From Liolophura sinensis (lineage: Eukaryota; Mollusca; Polyplacophora; Chitonida; Chitonidae): 62,000 nucleotides of DNA. A program made the translations under genes and the position numbers. The notes under the pieces were generated by a model that was not told the DNA's origin, did not search any database, and worked only from the letters and a program-made list of their open reading frames with translations. This document shows, in pieces, positions 10,180-20,639 of this stretch; the stretch's first letter is position 1; every line of letters begins with the position of its first letter. The stretch is from assembly GCF_032854445.1 (NCBI RefSeq), contig NC_088301.1, positions 4,079,703 through 4,141,702 of the forward strand, in the 5' to 3' direction.

Positions 10180-10935
10180 TTTGTGAGATTTTTATTCCAA
10201 ATAAATATGTCATTGTCAGACATTTATCCCAATTTAAATATGTCAATGTCAGACATCGTGATAAGCCTTTGGTGACTAATGAACTAATGACTAATAAAGG
10301 CCTAGATGCTACTATTTCTAATGAAACATTTTCCTAAAAACACTGAAGGACGTTCACTAAATCGCCTGATAAAAACCGAGGCAGGTCTGGTCTATAATCT
10401 ATGTAGCTGAACGATAATATATATAGTAATGCATAAAATATTGCAAACGCATTTAAATATATATTTTGCAAGTAAAGCAGAACTTAATGACAGTAATGCT
10501 CCTGCGTTGGCCTTCCCGCCCACGGCTAGTGACACCATAGACTTCATGACGGTACCATCACAAGACTGCGAGGACATTCTCCCAAGCTTATAATTAAAGA
10601 CTAAGATTGTCTTAGACTTCAGAAAATCCGTTGAACCTAACGGGATATACTAGCAAGTTCTAAAGTGGGAGGTGAGTGCATCGGAGCTCTTAAATATGTG
10701 TTCGCAAATTTCATCATCCCAATTGTTTGGAAATAGACGAATACCACTTCCATCCATCAAAGAAGCCGAGTTGATGTTTTTGAAAATTATAAGTCTTGGA
10801 AACGTGTATGCACAAAAACGTTGACAATTTTTGGTGATTTAATAACTACATATACAATCTTGTTTTCGCTCTGGTGACGGTACTGTTTATCAACTGGTTG
10901 ATATTACATTTGAACCATTTGCAAGGTGGAATGCA
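10180..10935 (+). pseudogene. LINE reverse transcriptase relic, N-terminal part
   Basis: Pieces in the right order for LINE ORF2 after the endonuclease. YFASKAELNDSNAPALAFPP starts near 10450, then SDTIDFMTVPSQDCEDIL, typical of the segment before the fingers, then a poorly kept region. FRSGDGTVYQLVDIT near 10870 matches the conserved GFR.GDST..QL helix. The palm with the Y/F-x-DD motif is missing. Many stops and frame changes. The element is interrupted at about 10935 by a family A insertion. Confidence 0.7.
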
Positions 10936-10954
10936 CATATAAACAATCTTTTTG

Positions 10955-11095
10955 TAAAACAAGAGCAGCGACGACAGTGTTATAGCTGGCAAATGGCCAC
11001 ACGTAACTGGTGAAATACGGCCTCTTGTTAGTTTACTTCAGCAAGTGTTTTATTCTAACTGTTCATGTAAATGTATAAATAGTAGGAATTTAGGG
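10955..11095 (+). repeat. Family A repeat inside the LINE
   Basis: AGAGCAGCGACGACAGTG, TAGCTGGCAAATGGCCACAC, ATACGGCCTCTTGTTAGTTT and TTTTATTCTAACTGTTCA. LINE-like coding resemblance lies on both sides (10180-10935 and 11130-11195), so this copy probably inserted into the LINE or replaced part of it. Confidence 0.8.
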
Positions 11096-11129
11096 ATCTG
11101 AAATAGCGAGTGCTAAGATGAGTTGTTTA

Positions 11130-11195
11130 TCCTGTCTCATTTCGACTCTGCCCATGTTATCTGGGACAATTGTTTTGCATATCAAACTGATATAT
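11130..11195 (+). pseudogene. LINE reverse transcriptase relic, C-terminal scrap
   Basis: FDSAHVIWDNCFAYQTDIL is read near 11138, the (F/Y)DYA.V.WDNC motif found about 150 residues after the RT palm in Jockey-like and related LINEs. It is the same strand and probably the same element as 9590-10935. Confidence 0.65.
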
Positions 11196-11199
11196 TGTA

Positions 11200-11470
11200 T
11201 GTATGCTTGGATTTAACGTTGTACTTAAGAATTGTTCAGAGTCATTAGGTGTGTGTACATAGATTGTGTCTTCTTGTGGTAGGGTGAATCCATGCCGCCA
11301 AAGTGCTGCGACCATTGAAGCATCATGTCGAAGACACCAGACATGACACCCTACCCAGTCACATTACACTTACACAGGGCCAGTCTTGTATCTCTTGCAC
11401 TCACCTCCCACTGAGACCCAAGCGAGGCAGCAGCAAGCACCATTTTTAAAGTCTTTATCATATGTCCAGG
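11200..11470 (-). mobile_element. SINE (family 2), reversed, 5' truncated
   Basis: Begins with GCTTGGATTTAACGTTGTAC and TTCAGAGTCATTAGGTGTGT, shares the conserved block of SINE family 1, and continues with CCATGCCGCCAAAGTGCTGC, AGACACCAGACATGACACCC and CCAAGCGAGGCAGCAGCAAG. The tRNA-like head expected beyond 11470 is missing. It is a different family from 149-506, since only the block near the tail is shared. Confidence 0.75.
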
Positions 11471-11519
11471 CTACTTTGGTCAACTTGTAGCCTTGTCACT
11501 ACCACGCGCACAACACTAT

Positions 11520-11990
11520 AACCTGAGAAACTGGCAAAACTTGCAATCTATGCGTCGAAACTGACAATCGTATAGCAACCAATAAGGACGTTCCAGGTCA
11601 ATAATCACAAGGCCAATTAAAAAAAAACGACATATAACAAACCATCAGAGAACTGAGAAAGTACATAAAGTACAAGAATAGGACGGAATCATTATAAGAA
11701 AAGCAGTCAACAGTTTTCAGTGATGTTGGAATGACGCCAGGTATGTTCTAGTGTGAGTGGTAAGAGAGAAATCAGTATTTAAACGAAGTACGATATAGGA
11801 CATAAGTTAGCCAACCAACGTGGAGATACAATTAAAAAACACGATGACCCCCCCCCCCCACTCTTCCTTACTCTCGGGCTAAGCGGAATTGGATACAATC
11901 ATTCTGAGGATTGCCACAGATTCTGGACACATCCTCTTGGTTGTTAACAGCTTGAAGCACAGATGTTAGCAAGACACTTTTCTGACATTG
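11520..11990 (+). repeat. Family B repeat with internal C run
   Basis: GCGTCGAAACTGACAATCGT, AGAACTGAGAAAGTACATAA, AGGACGGAATCATTATAAG, AAATCAGTATTTAAACG and ACAGATTCTGGACAC in family B order. A run of 12 C lies at 11848-11859. Confidence 0.75.
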
Positions 11991-11999
11991 AATATTGCG

Positions 12000-13215
12000 C
12001 CTGGGTACATTACACCAAAGCTTGCCTGGATTTCTTTCTCAAGTGTCATTTTCACGCAGCAAGTAGGTTAGATAAATTGGAACCTGGAGGCATTGTTCCA
12101 GTTGTATTAATGAAGAAGCCTTATATACATACTGTAATCATTGATTAACAAAATATAAAAAAACACATTGCAATATAACTCTTTATTTTTGAATGGAAAA
12201 AATGTAATTAAAGATTAGTTCTTGTTTTAGCGTTGTCCCCCACCAATGCCTCCTAATATTGACTGTTTATATTGTATCTTACACTACTGAATCCAAATAT
12301 CAAAATATCTTTGTTCGTGCACACGCGCAAGTTCGTGTGTGCGTTTGCGGGCATGTGTGCGCTTAGGTATACACATATATATGAATAAACCAGGAACACA
12401 GTTTCACCCTTGTTTAACATTATTATTCCTATTATCGATATTAAGAGACATTTATACAGGCTCTGTCTGTTTGTATATCCGTTTCATGTCTTTGAATAAA
12501 ATATTGTTTAAAAAGCCACCGTAATTACCTAACTATAAATTAGGTTACACTAAATTAGATTACACCTGTAAACTATTAAATCTGTTAGTCAAACGGTTTA
12601 GAATGAAAACTGTTCACTAAATCCGTGAGATAATTATAAACTTGAAGAATTTACGAATATTTTAATTTTAGATCTTGTTGTTGCCATTAGTCACGAAAGA
12701 AAGACATTATTCTGGCTTCCTGCCAAAATGATACATTTGTGCCCATCCCACAATCTTGGTATGTGATCATTTCATACTTTTTATGTTCTACGCTGTGGAG
12801 AGAAATTAATTTATTAACAGTTTGTACGGACGTTTCTACAATAGTGACATCTCATTGTTCATTGGCTATAAATAGGCCTTCGATATGCAATGTACATGTA
12901 ATCAAATACCGAAGTCACTACAAAGTGGTCCTCTCCATCTGTTTATTAATCACAGGGAGAGTAAACCCTGTGCACTGAAGACAGAGTGATAAATAGCCTA
13001 CCCGGTTGTCATTTGCGGACCGTGTACAGATAAAGTATAGATGACCGTTCAAACAAAACTGAGTGTATGACACAACATACCGACTAGTACTTTTATCTCC
13101 CCGAATGATATCCTGCCATGCTGTTTAGCTCTGCACATAACAGGAATTGAATTTGCTGGCTTCTTAGATTTGCTTTTATGATTTATGTAAAGATTAAAGA
13201 TCGGAATTTCATTTA
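12000..13215. other. No feature recognised
   Basis: Low-complexity G/T and A/T-rich tracts and short frames only. Nothing matches the named repeats. Confidence 0.45.
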
Positions 13216-13548
13216 GTGATTAAAGTACTATTTTGCTTATTTTATAGATATCGCTTTTGTTACTTTATTTTTGGTACTCACTCCTATGAGTGCGAATTTT
13301 CAGGATATGACTCGATACGAAGCCAGGTTCAGCGTCATCTGCTTATGCACAACAAACACGGCACCCAGCCTGTTGGAAAAGTAATGGTAAGAGCATGCTG
13401 GTCATTAGATGATTTAACCATGTGGGAAAAAAGAAACTCAATATTCCTACTTCAGTTACATATATATTGTCTCACAAAATTAGAAGAGATAGGGTATTAC
13501 CTCCTGTCAACTGAACTCGTGCATTTAGGGTTTTATTCTAGCTGGTAA
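13216..13548 (+). CDS. Unassigned 110-codon open frame, possibly part of an exon
   Basis: The longest frame in this stretch. Its middle reads SYECEFSGYDSIRSQVQRHL and LLMHNKHG, which recalls one degenerate C2H2 finger but lacks the second cysteine. A TTTTGCTTATTTTATAG stretch just after the ATG could be a splice acceptor (exon from about 13246). The last ~15 codons lie in a family A scrap (TTAGGGTTTTATTCTAGCTG), which argues against the full frame being real. I cannot assign a function. Confidence 0.2.
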   Translation: MIKVLFCLFYRYRFCYFIFGTHSYECEFSGYDSIRSQVQRHLLMHNKHGTQPVGKVMVRACWSLDDLTMWEKRNSIFLLQLHIYCLTKLEEIGYYLLSTELVHLGFYSSW

Positions 13549-13724
13549 TGTATATGTCTGAACAACAACCAGCTCTGCCATCAAGTTACCCACAGAATAC
13601 ATGTATACAGAATCCTCAGAACATCCAGTTGTATTTATCTGGCATGACAATTGTCACGGACTAAAACTTGCACAACTTTTTTTAATTTTTCACGTACCCA
13701 CCAATGCTAAGACAAAAACACGCC

Positions 13725-15765
13725 TTGTGTATATTTTTATATGGCACCCTACACACTTTCTGAGGAGTTTATACACTACACTGTAGACATTTTAAACCAA
13801 TCATTGTAAGTTTATTGTTCTACCGTAAGCTCTCCAGTGTTATAAACAATAACAGATTTTCAAAAAGTATACATTTTTATATGGCACCATACACACTTTC
13901 TGAGGAGTTTTTACACTACACTGTAGACATTTTAAACCAATCATTGTAAGTTTATTGTTCTACCGTAAGCTCTCCAGTGTTATAAACAATAACAGATTTT
14001 CAAAACGTATACATTTTTATATGGCACTCTACACACTTTCTAAGGAGTTTTTACACTACACTGTAGACATTTTAAACCAATCATTGTAAGTTTATTGTTC
14101 TACCGTAAGCTCTGCAGTGTTATAAACAATAACAGATTTTCAAAACGTATACATTTTTATATGACACCCTACACACTTTCTGAGGAGTGTTTACACTTCA
14201 CTGTAGACATTTCAAACCAATCGTTGTAAGTTTATTGTTCTACCGTAAGCTCTCCAGTGTTATAAACAATAACAGATTTTCAAAAAGTATACATTTTTTT
14301 ATATGGCACCATACACACTTTCTGAGGAGTGTTTACACTACACTGTAGACATTTTAAACCAATCATTGTAAGTTTATTGTTCTACCGTAAGCTCTCCAGT
14401 GTTATAAACAATAACAGATTTTCAAAAAGTATACATTTTTTTATATGGCACCATACACACTTTCTGAGGAGCGTTTACACTACACTGTAGACATTTTAAA
14501 CCAATCATTGTAAGTTTATTGTTCTACCGTAAGCTCTACAGTGTTATAAACAATAATAGATTTTCAAAAAGTATACATTTTTTATATGGCACTCTACACA
14601 CTTTCTGAGGAGTTTTTACACAACACTGTAGACATTTTAAACCAATCATTGTAAGTTTATTGTTCTACCGTAAGCTCTACAGTGTTATAAACAATAACAG
14701 ATTTTCAAAAAGTATACATTTTTTATATGGCACTCTACACACTTTCTGAGGAGTGTTTACACTACACTGTAGACATTTTAAACCAATCATTGTAAGTTTA
14801 TTGTTCTACCGTAAGCTCTCAAGTGTTATAAACAATAACAGATTTTCAAAAAGTATACATTTTTTATATGGCACTCTAAACACTTTCTGAGGAGTTTTTA
14901 TACAACACTGTAGACATTTTAAACCAATCATTGTAAGTTTATTGTTCTACCGTAAGCTCTCCAGTGTTATAAACAATAACAGATTTTCAAAAAGTATACA
15001 TTTTTTATATGGCACTCTACACACTTTCTGAGGAGTTTTTACACTACACTGTAGACATTTTAAACCAATCATTGTAAGTTTATGGTTCTACCCTAAGCTC
15101 TACAGTGTTATAAACAATAATATATTTTCAAAACGTATACATTTTTATATGACACCCTACACACTTTCTGAGGAGTGTTTACACTTCACTGTAGACATTT
15201 CAAACCAATCATTGTAAGTTTATTGTTCTACCGTAAGCTCTCCAGTGTTATAAACAATAACAGATTTTCAAAAAGTATACATTTTTTTATATGGCACCAT
15301 ACACACTTTCTGAGGAGTTTTTACACTACACTGTAGACATTTTAAACCAATCATTGTAAGTTTATTGTTCTACCGTAAGCTCTACAGTGTTATAAACAAT
15401 AATAGATTTTCAAAAAGTATACATTTTTTATATGGCACTCTAAACACTTTCTGAGGAGTTTTTACACTACACTGTAGACATTTTAAACCAATCATTGTAA
15501 GTTTATTGTTCTACCGTAAGCTCTCCAGTGTTATAAACAATAACAGATTTTCAAAAAGTATACATTTTTATATGGCACTCTAAACACTTTCTGAGGAGTT
15601 TTTACACAACACTGTAGACATTTTAAACCAATCATTGTAAGTTTATTGCTCTACCGTAAGCTCTCCAGTATTATAAACAATAACTGATTTTCAAAAAGTA
15701 TACATTTTTATATGGCACTCTACACACTTTCTGAGTGTTTACACTACACTGTAGACATTTTAAAC
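13725..15765 (+). repeat. Satellite array, ~141-bp unit, about 15 units
   Basis: Units counted from ATGGCAC/ATGACAC start at 13741, 13881, 14021, 14161, 14303, 14445, 14586, 14727, 14868, 15009, 15149, 15291, 15432, 15572 and 15712 (last one cut at about 15760). Spacings are 140-142 bp. Each unit carries TTCTGAGGAG, CACTGTAGACATTTTAAACC, AATCATTGTAAGTTTATTGT and TCTACCGTAAGCTCT. ACACTGTAGA and, in several units, TCTACAGTGT form a 10-bp inverted pair about 60 bp apart. Variation includes length of a T run, C/A changes and a few units with shared rare variants. No open frame runs through the array. Confidence 0.97.
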
Positions 15766-15880
15766 TATTCAAATATTCCTGAATAGGGCGTAAAACCCCA
15801 ACCAAATAAATAAATGAATAAACATTCTTGTGTACGGTGTAAAACATCAACCAAATAAATGAATGAATGTTTTTATGCCT
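15766..15880 (+). mobile_element. Two SINE family 3 tails in tandem
   Basis: ATTCCTGAATAGGGCGTAAA then CAACCAAATAAATAAATGAA, followed by CATTCTTGTGTACGGTGTAA and CAACCAAATAAATGAATGAA. Both match the 3' end of SINE family 3. The satellite array joins directly onto the first tail. Confidence 0.75.
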
Positions 15881-15948
15881 CCGACCATGGTTGGGAGCAC
15901 TTCATCATTCAAAATAATAGGTATGATTTCTATGTCCAACGGTAAAAA

Positions 15949-16313
15949 CCGGTCCCGATAGCACAGTTGGTAGAGCGTCCGCTTCGGAAGCGGTAGACCC
16001 AGGATCAATCCTTGGTAAAGTCACACCTAAGGCTTTTAAACGGGAAGTTGCAACTTCTTCGCTTGGTGTTCAGCATGAAGGGAATAGTGCAACGACTGGT
16101 TAACTCGTATCAGTGTAGTGCCTAGGGCGAAGCGGCTTACTTGCCTTCGGTAAGACGTCTCAGTGAAACAGCACTAAATAAAAGAGCGGTGGAAATCCGT
16201 CCTGCAACAAGGAGTCACATTACACGCACTCTAAGAATTCCTTCGTCGCCATATGACTGAATAATTCTTAAGTACGACTTTAAATCCCAAGCACTCACTC
16301 ACTTACTCACTCG
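15949..16313 (+). mobile_element. SINE family 1, near full-length copy
   Basis: tRNA-like head GATAGCACAGTTGGTAGAGC and GGTAGACCCAGGATCAATCC, the same body as 149-506, the conserved block before the end, and a CACTCACTCACTTACTCACT tail. The flanks AACGGTAAAAA (15938-15948) and AACGGAAAAA (16314-16323) look like a slightly decayed target duplication. Confidence 0.88.
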
Positions 16314-16323
16314 AACGGAAAAA

Positions 16324-16914
16324 TGTGTGATTGGGAACTATTTTGGTCCTTATGGCTTAAATTACAATGTGATGAGGATTGGCAACGTAACATCTTGTCA
16401 ATCACACGATTCTAACATAACACAGCTGTTGACATGTTATCAAAGCCATGGTAGGAGAAAGTTTAATAAGGTGTCGATTCACAGCAAAATAACTATAAAC
16501 TACCTGGTTAGTTTGTCTAAAAAAACGGTATTATATGCACTTCCTCTTAAAATATTAAGTAAAGTGTTTACAGAAGTAACGTCCATTCCTACACTTTCTG
16601 AACCACCCTATATATGATTCGTGTGTTTCAAGACATTTGTTGTTTCGACTTTATAAACCATTCAGAACAGTTCAGACTACTAAAAATAAACTGTTTCTAA
16701 GGTTAAAGTACATGGGGAGGAGTTTTGACTTAATTGCCGAGGTTCGCAATGCTGTCCGAATTAATTCAACATACGAGAGCACCATGTGATTCCTACTGTT
16801 ATATTAAACCAATTGCTGTCAAGATATTTAATTACGCGAAAGCAATTAAAGATTTTGAGATGTCTTATTATACATGTAGTAGATACAGTTGTATGTAAAT
16901 CGTCGGATTTTACT
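16324..16914. other. No feature recognised
   Basis: A 96-codon plus-strand frame (16327-16617) has no recognisable motif. I treat the stretch as unassigned. Confidence 0.4.
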
Positions 16915-17410
16915 TGCCATTAACGTGAACATGTCATAACTGGTAACTTTAATATTGTAAATAAATGATGACCTGAAGAAGTCAGCTTGAGAGGCGTCCA
17001 AAGTATAGAGAACCGAGAAAGGTAAGTATGAGAGCTAATAAGAAAAGTGCTCAGCGCTTGAAACCTTTGCGAAAAAAAGAAATGGTGTAAACGAGAAGAG
17101 GTAGAACCTTCAGTCCATGACACTTGGTTTGAGCTCCTAAAAAAAAACGTTGCGTATGCAATCCACCATATAATGCTAATGTTTGTGTGACAGCCAAGCA
17201 AGTTCTGAAGGATCCTGCTGAGCGAAAGGTACTTGACGACCCTCAGAGAAAACACATTACTGATCCTGTGGACAAAGCTCTTAATAATATTACATTTGTC
17301 TTGAAGAATTATTACTATCAGGCTCAGATACACATAGCGTATAAAGATATTTCTACTCGGGGTATCTTCGTTCTCTATACTACTATTCCGCACACAGATT
17401 TAACAGATTA
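16915..17410 (+). pseudogene. Penelope-type retroelement protein relic, N-terminal region
   Basis: Three blocks in order on the plus strand: HVITGNFNIV at 16929-16958, KKWCKREEVEPSVHDTWFEL starting near 17077, and DPVDKALNNITFVLKNYYY near 17262-17318. They match the region before the RT fingers in a retroelement family common in marine invertebrates (consensus from memory: GHV.TGDLNIV, W.KRE.V......W, VPADKA.NN...VCK.YY). Frame changes and stops separate the blocks. The expected LPK.HK and GIPMGTNCAP motifs do not follow here. A 157-codon frame on the opposite strand at 16920-17393 is a shadow of this. Confidence 0.7.
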
Positions 17411-17544
17411 AATATGAGCACTAATTGTATCGCTGTTTTATAAAACTTGTCCCCGCTACATTAACGCCTAAGGCAACAAAGCCTTTTGGGGAATTGGCCT
17501 TGGGATTATTGACATGGAAGAGTTACCGTTAATCTTCTCTGGAT

Positions 17545-18260
17545 TTATATTGGTACAAAGATCAAAACGATTTCCTTTCTCGTAGACTTTCATTCAGTTT
17601 TGATATTGTAAATTATCCTTACTTGGACAGCAATTTATTGAAGGCTCCTGCATATGGCGTGTACACATCTCGTCTTGTAGCATTTGTTAGATCCTGTTTG
17701 TTGTGTGATTTCAACCAACGTTACAAGTTATTTCTGCAAAAAACTAGTGTGTCAAGGTTATTCCAACAAACGCTTTGAATGCAAGTTTCTTAAGTTTTAC
17801 AATGAGTATAATTCTCTTGTAAGTAAGGATTAATATAATTATATCTAATTCCGGTTAACCCGGGGCTAGTGACAGTATATTCATCGGGCTGCATTAGATC
17901 GCCACGTTCGTTATAAGAACAGTTGCAATCAAAACGCATCTGAGATACATATATTGTCATCAACAGCTTATACACTATCATGGTACACGATTCGAATGCT
18001 GATTTCACTCCTTTGCCTAGAACATAACTTGCGTCCTTCCATCATTAAAAACTGTTGGCTTCTTCTCTTTGAATGATTCCGTCCTATTTTCGTACCGTTT
18101 ATACTTTCTTAAATGTTTGGTGGTTTGTGTTATACGCCGTTTTGGGGAATTGGTCTTGCGATAATTGATCCGGAACGTCCATCTGGATTAACGGCTTGTA
18201 TACCAATGTTTGTTTCGACGCATAGATTGTATTCCAGAGTCTATATATATTCCCTTTAGG
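17545..18260 (-). repeat. Family B repeat, most complete copy, reversed
   Basis: Reverse order of all family B landmarks: TATGGCGTGTACACATCTCG, GGTTATTCCAACAAACGC, TGAGTATAATTCTCTTGTAA, AATTCCGGTTAACCCGGGGC, GGCTGCATTAGATCGCCACG, TTCGAATGCTGATTTCACTC, TGATTCCGTCCTATTTTCGT, TAAATGTTTGGTGGTTTGTG and TTCGACGCATAGATTGT. It has about 700 bp and no lasting open frame. Confidence 0.85.
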
Positions 18261-18323
18261 ACACTGTCTGATAAGAGACATTACGGTGAATCGCATTTCT
18301 ACGAAGTTTGACAGAATCTATCT

Positions 18324-18442
<119 letters not shown>

Positions 18443-18885
18443 ACTAAAAAGGTTAGCTTTGTAGTGTTTGTGCAGTAAAACACATGTTTAGTTTGACAAT
18501 CTATTTGACAAAGCCTTCGACTGCCCTATACAGTATATTATGCTTAACAGGTTGTATACTTTGCTTACATACATATCTTGTTAACTGCGCTGCATTCTGA
18601 GACTGGACTGTTCACACAGAGTTGTGATCAACGAATTTCTACGCTCCACTGAGGATTGTCTCTTTATAATCACCCACAAGAAATCGACAGTTGACCAGAG
18701 CAGGGGCTTGTAATTGGGGGTACTCAGTAGTTGGATGGAAGAAGACCTTCTCAATATATCAAGGGTGCCAAATATGGTTAAATATTTAGTTAATTGAGAT
18801 GTGCATTACTTAGAATAACGTTTCAAACAGAAGTATAATTTCAGAATCATTTTCAACTACAATATTATAGGGCTCGTAACTGCAA
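18443..18885. other. No feature recognised
   Basis: Unassigned AT-rich sequence. Confidence 0.45.
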
Positions 18886-18889
18886 TTTG

Positions 18890-19090
18890 TAATAAAGATT
18901 TTGTAGTTTTTGACAAATACTATATTTGTGTAACGATTCCAATCGAATTCATTTGTTGCTACTGTAAAAACTAGTTTCTCAAAGATATTCCATCGAACAC
19001 CTTCACTCTAATTTTCTTATTTTAGAATTTGTTCATACTTCATAATTATGTCTAATTCAGCTTAAACCAGGGCAAGGCGTTGCATTGCCA
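18890..19090 (-). repeat. Family B fragment, diverged
   Basis: AACTAGTTTCTCAAAGATAT, TTCCATCGAACACCTTCACT and TCTAATTCAGCTTAAACCAG align with the reversed 3' half of family B. Confidence 0.6.
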
Positions 19091-19099
19091 CCCACAAAA

Positions 19100-19970
19100 A
19101 CCCGTTTACATACCGTTTTGAGTTCTTTGGTGTGACTCTTCAAGTCTTCGATAAGTTTCCAGGAGATTAGATTATCTCTAGAAAGGAAGAATCTTACAAC
19201 ACGTTTTAACTTTGCCTCGAGCTTACCTTACATCTGCATGGTGTAAATTAGCTCCCCCTGATAATCATCTCCTTTTATTTAACACAAGCTTGTATTTCCG
19301 ACTCATAGTTATTTAATAATTATGTAAGGTAATTTTCTTCATCCAGGGGGCAAAAATGTAGCCACTATCATAGTCCATAACGGCATACAGAAAGAAACTT
19401 AAACCACAGATTTCTTGTACTATATATGACTGCGTAATGCAGGCAGGTGTTCATAGTATCCATCAGTGTTAAAAAAAAACATACGTGTGTGCTTGAGAGG
19501 TTCAGATCTATTTGTCTTTATTATGCCACGTAATGTTTAAAACTTTGATAAGAATGATCACATGCTTGAGTTACGTTACTTTAACAATGTAAGTAACCAA
19601 CCAATAGATTTACAATGTGCTTGGTTGTTTTTAAAGTTTCCAACGTATATAACTATGTGTGCGGCTTAGATTCCTTTCATTAGTTCTGCTATACTGCATT
19701 GCTACAATAGCAGATCTGCGGTGAGAAAAGCGACGTGAATCAGAAGTGAAAAAATCACCAAATAGTTCGACAAACTCAGCCGTGGTGATGGTTGGGAATA
19801 AAACGGCTTTCGGAGCACCATGGCCAGTATTGCTGCAGGTAAGATGAAATGGCACTTGTATCTAATCCATAGACGTCGTTTCTGAAAACTCCCTAGCCCA
19901 GGTTTTATAAAGCGAAATTACAACTATGAAATATGATATCCGCCCTTACTTAGAAGAGAATTAGTCATTG
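19100..19970. other. No feature recognised
   Basis: Includes a 74-codon minus-strand frame at 19631-19855 without a recognisable domain. Confidence 0.4.
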
Positions 19971-19974
19971 TAAA

Positions 19975-20190
19975 AGTTTAAGGATTTTCGAGTGAAAGTG
20001 TTTCATGGAATGCCCTTAACATACTTGTTTTTGTAGTAATAACTTGGGATGTGTAGTTTGGTTAAATTTGTCACACAATATATAAAACTACGTCACTGAA
20101 ACCCGAGCAGCGAGAACAGCGTTAATAAATTCTCACATGTAACAGGTCAAAATCTACCTATTGTCAGTTCATGTAAACACTTGCAAAGTG
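19975..20190 (+). repeat. Family B end joined to a family A fragment
   Basis: TTTAAGGATTTTCGAGTGAA and TTTCATGGAATGCCCTTAAC match family B. From about 20100, CGAGCAGCGAGAACAGCG and AACAGGTCAAAATCTACCTA match family A. The same B-then-A order occurs near 7335-7460. Confidence 0.6.
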
Positions 20191-20559
20191 GCAAAAGTAA
20201 AATAATTAAGAATTGACTTCAAGGAAGTAAGTCACATACTGGTAAAAACTTGGGAGCATGGTATTGACATGGAAATTTTTATGTTATTTTTTACCCCTCG
20301 GCCAACAGCCACTGTCTGTGCTGTCACGTTATGTCTTGAATGCTTGTTGCCATGTTTTACCATGTTTATACTAGGGCATTGAGGAGATTCCTAAATTTAC
20401 TGTCGGTCGCCTACTCGTTTAAGTTATTTTTTGTGACAGGCTTTTTAACTCGGTGTCTCCTTGAAGTCCTTTGATTACTTGCAAATGAATTTTACTAAAG
20501 AATTCAACGTCAACTGCTTTGTAGAATTTCTTTTGTTGAAGGCTCCACGTCCCCGAATA

Positions 20560-20625
20560 CAGCCCTACTGTTGTCGCTGCTCTGGTTTTACTCTCTGTGC
20601 TGTACATCTTGAATTATACTGTATC
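20560..20625 (-). repeat. Family A core, reversed
   Basis: CTGTTGTCGCTGCTCTGGTT and ACTCTCTGTGCTGTACATCT. Confidence 0.75.
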
Positions 20626-20639
20626 GATTGACCTTGTAT

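Noticed and set aside
16920-17393. 157-codon frame on the minus strand
   Set aside because: The plus strand of the same interval carries Penelope-type blocks (HVITGNFNIV, WCKREEVE, DKALNN), so this is a shadow.
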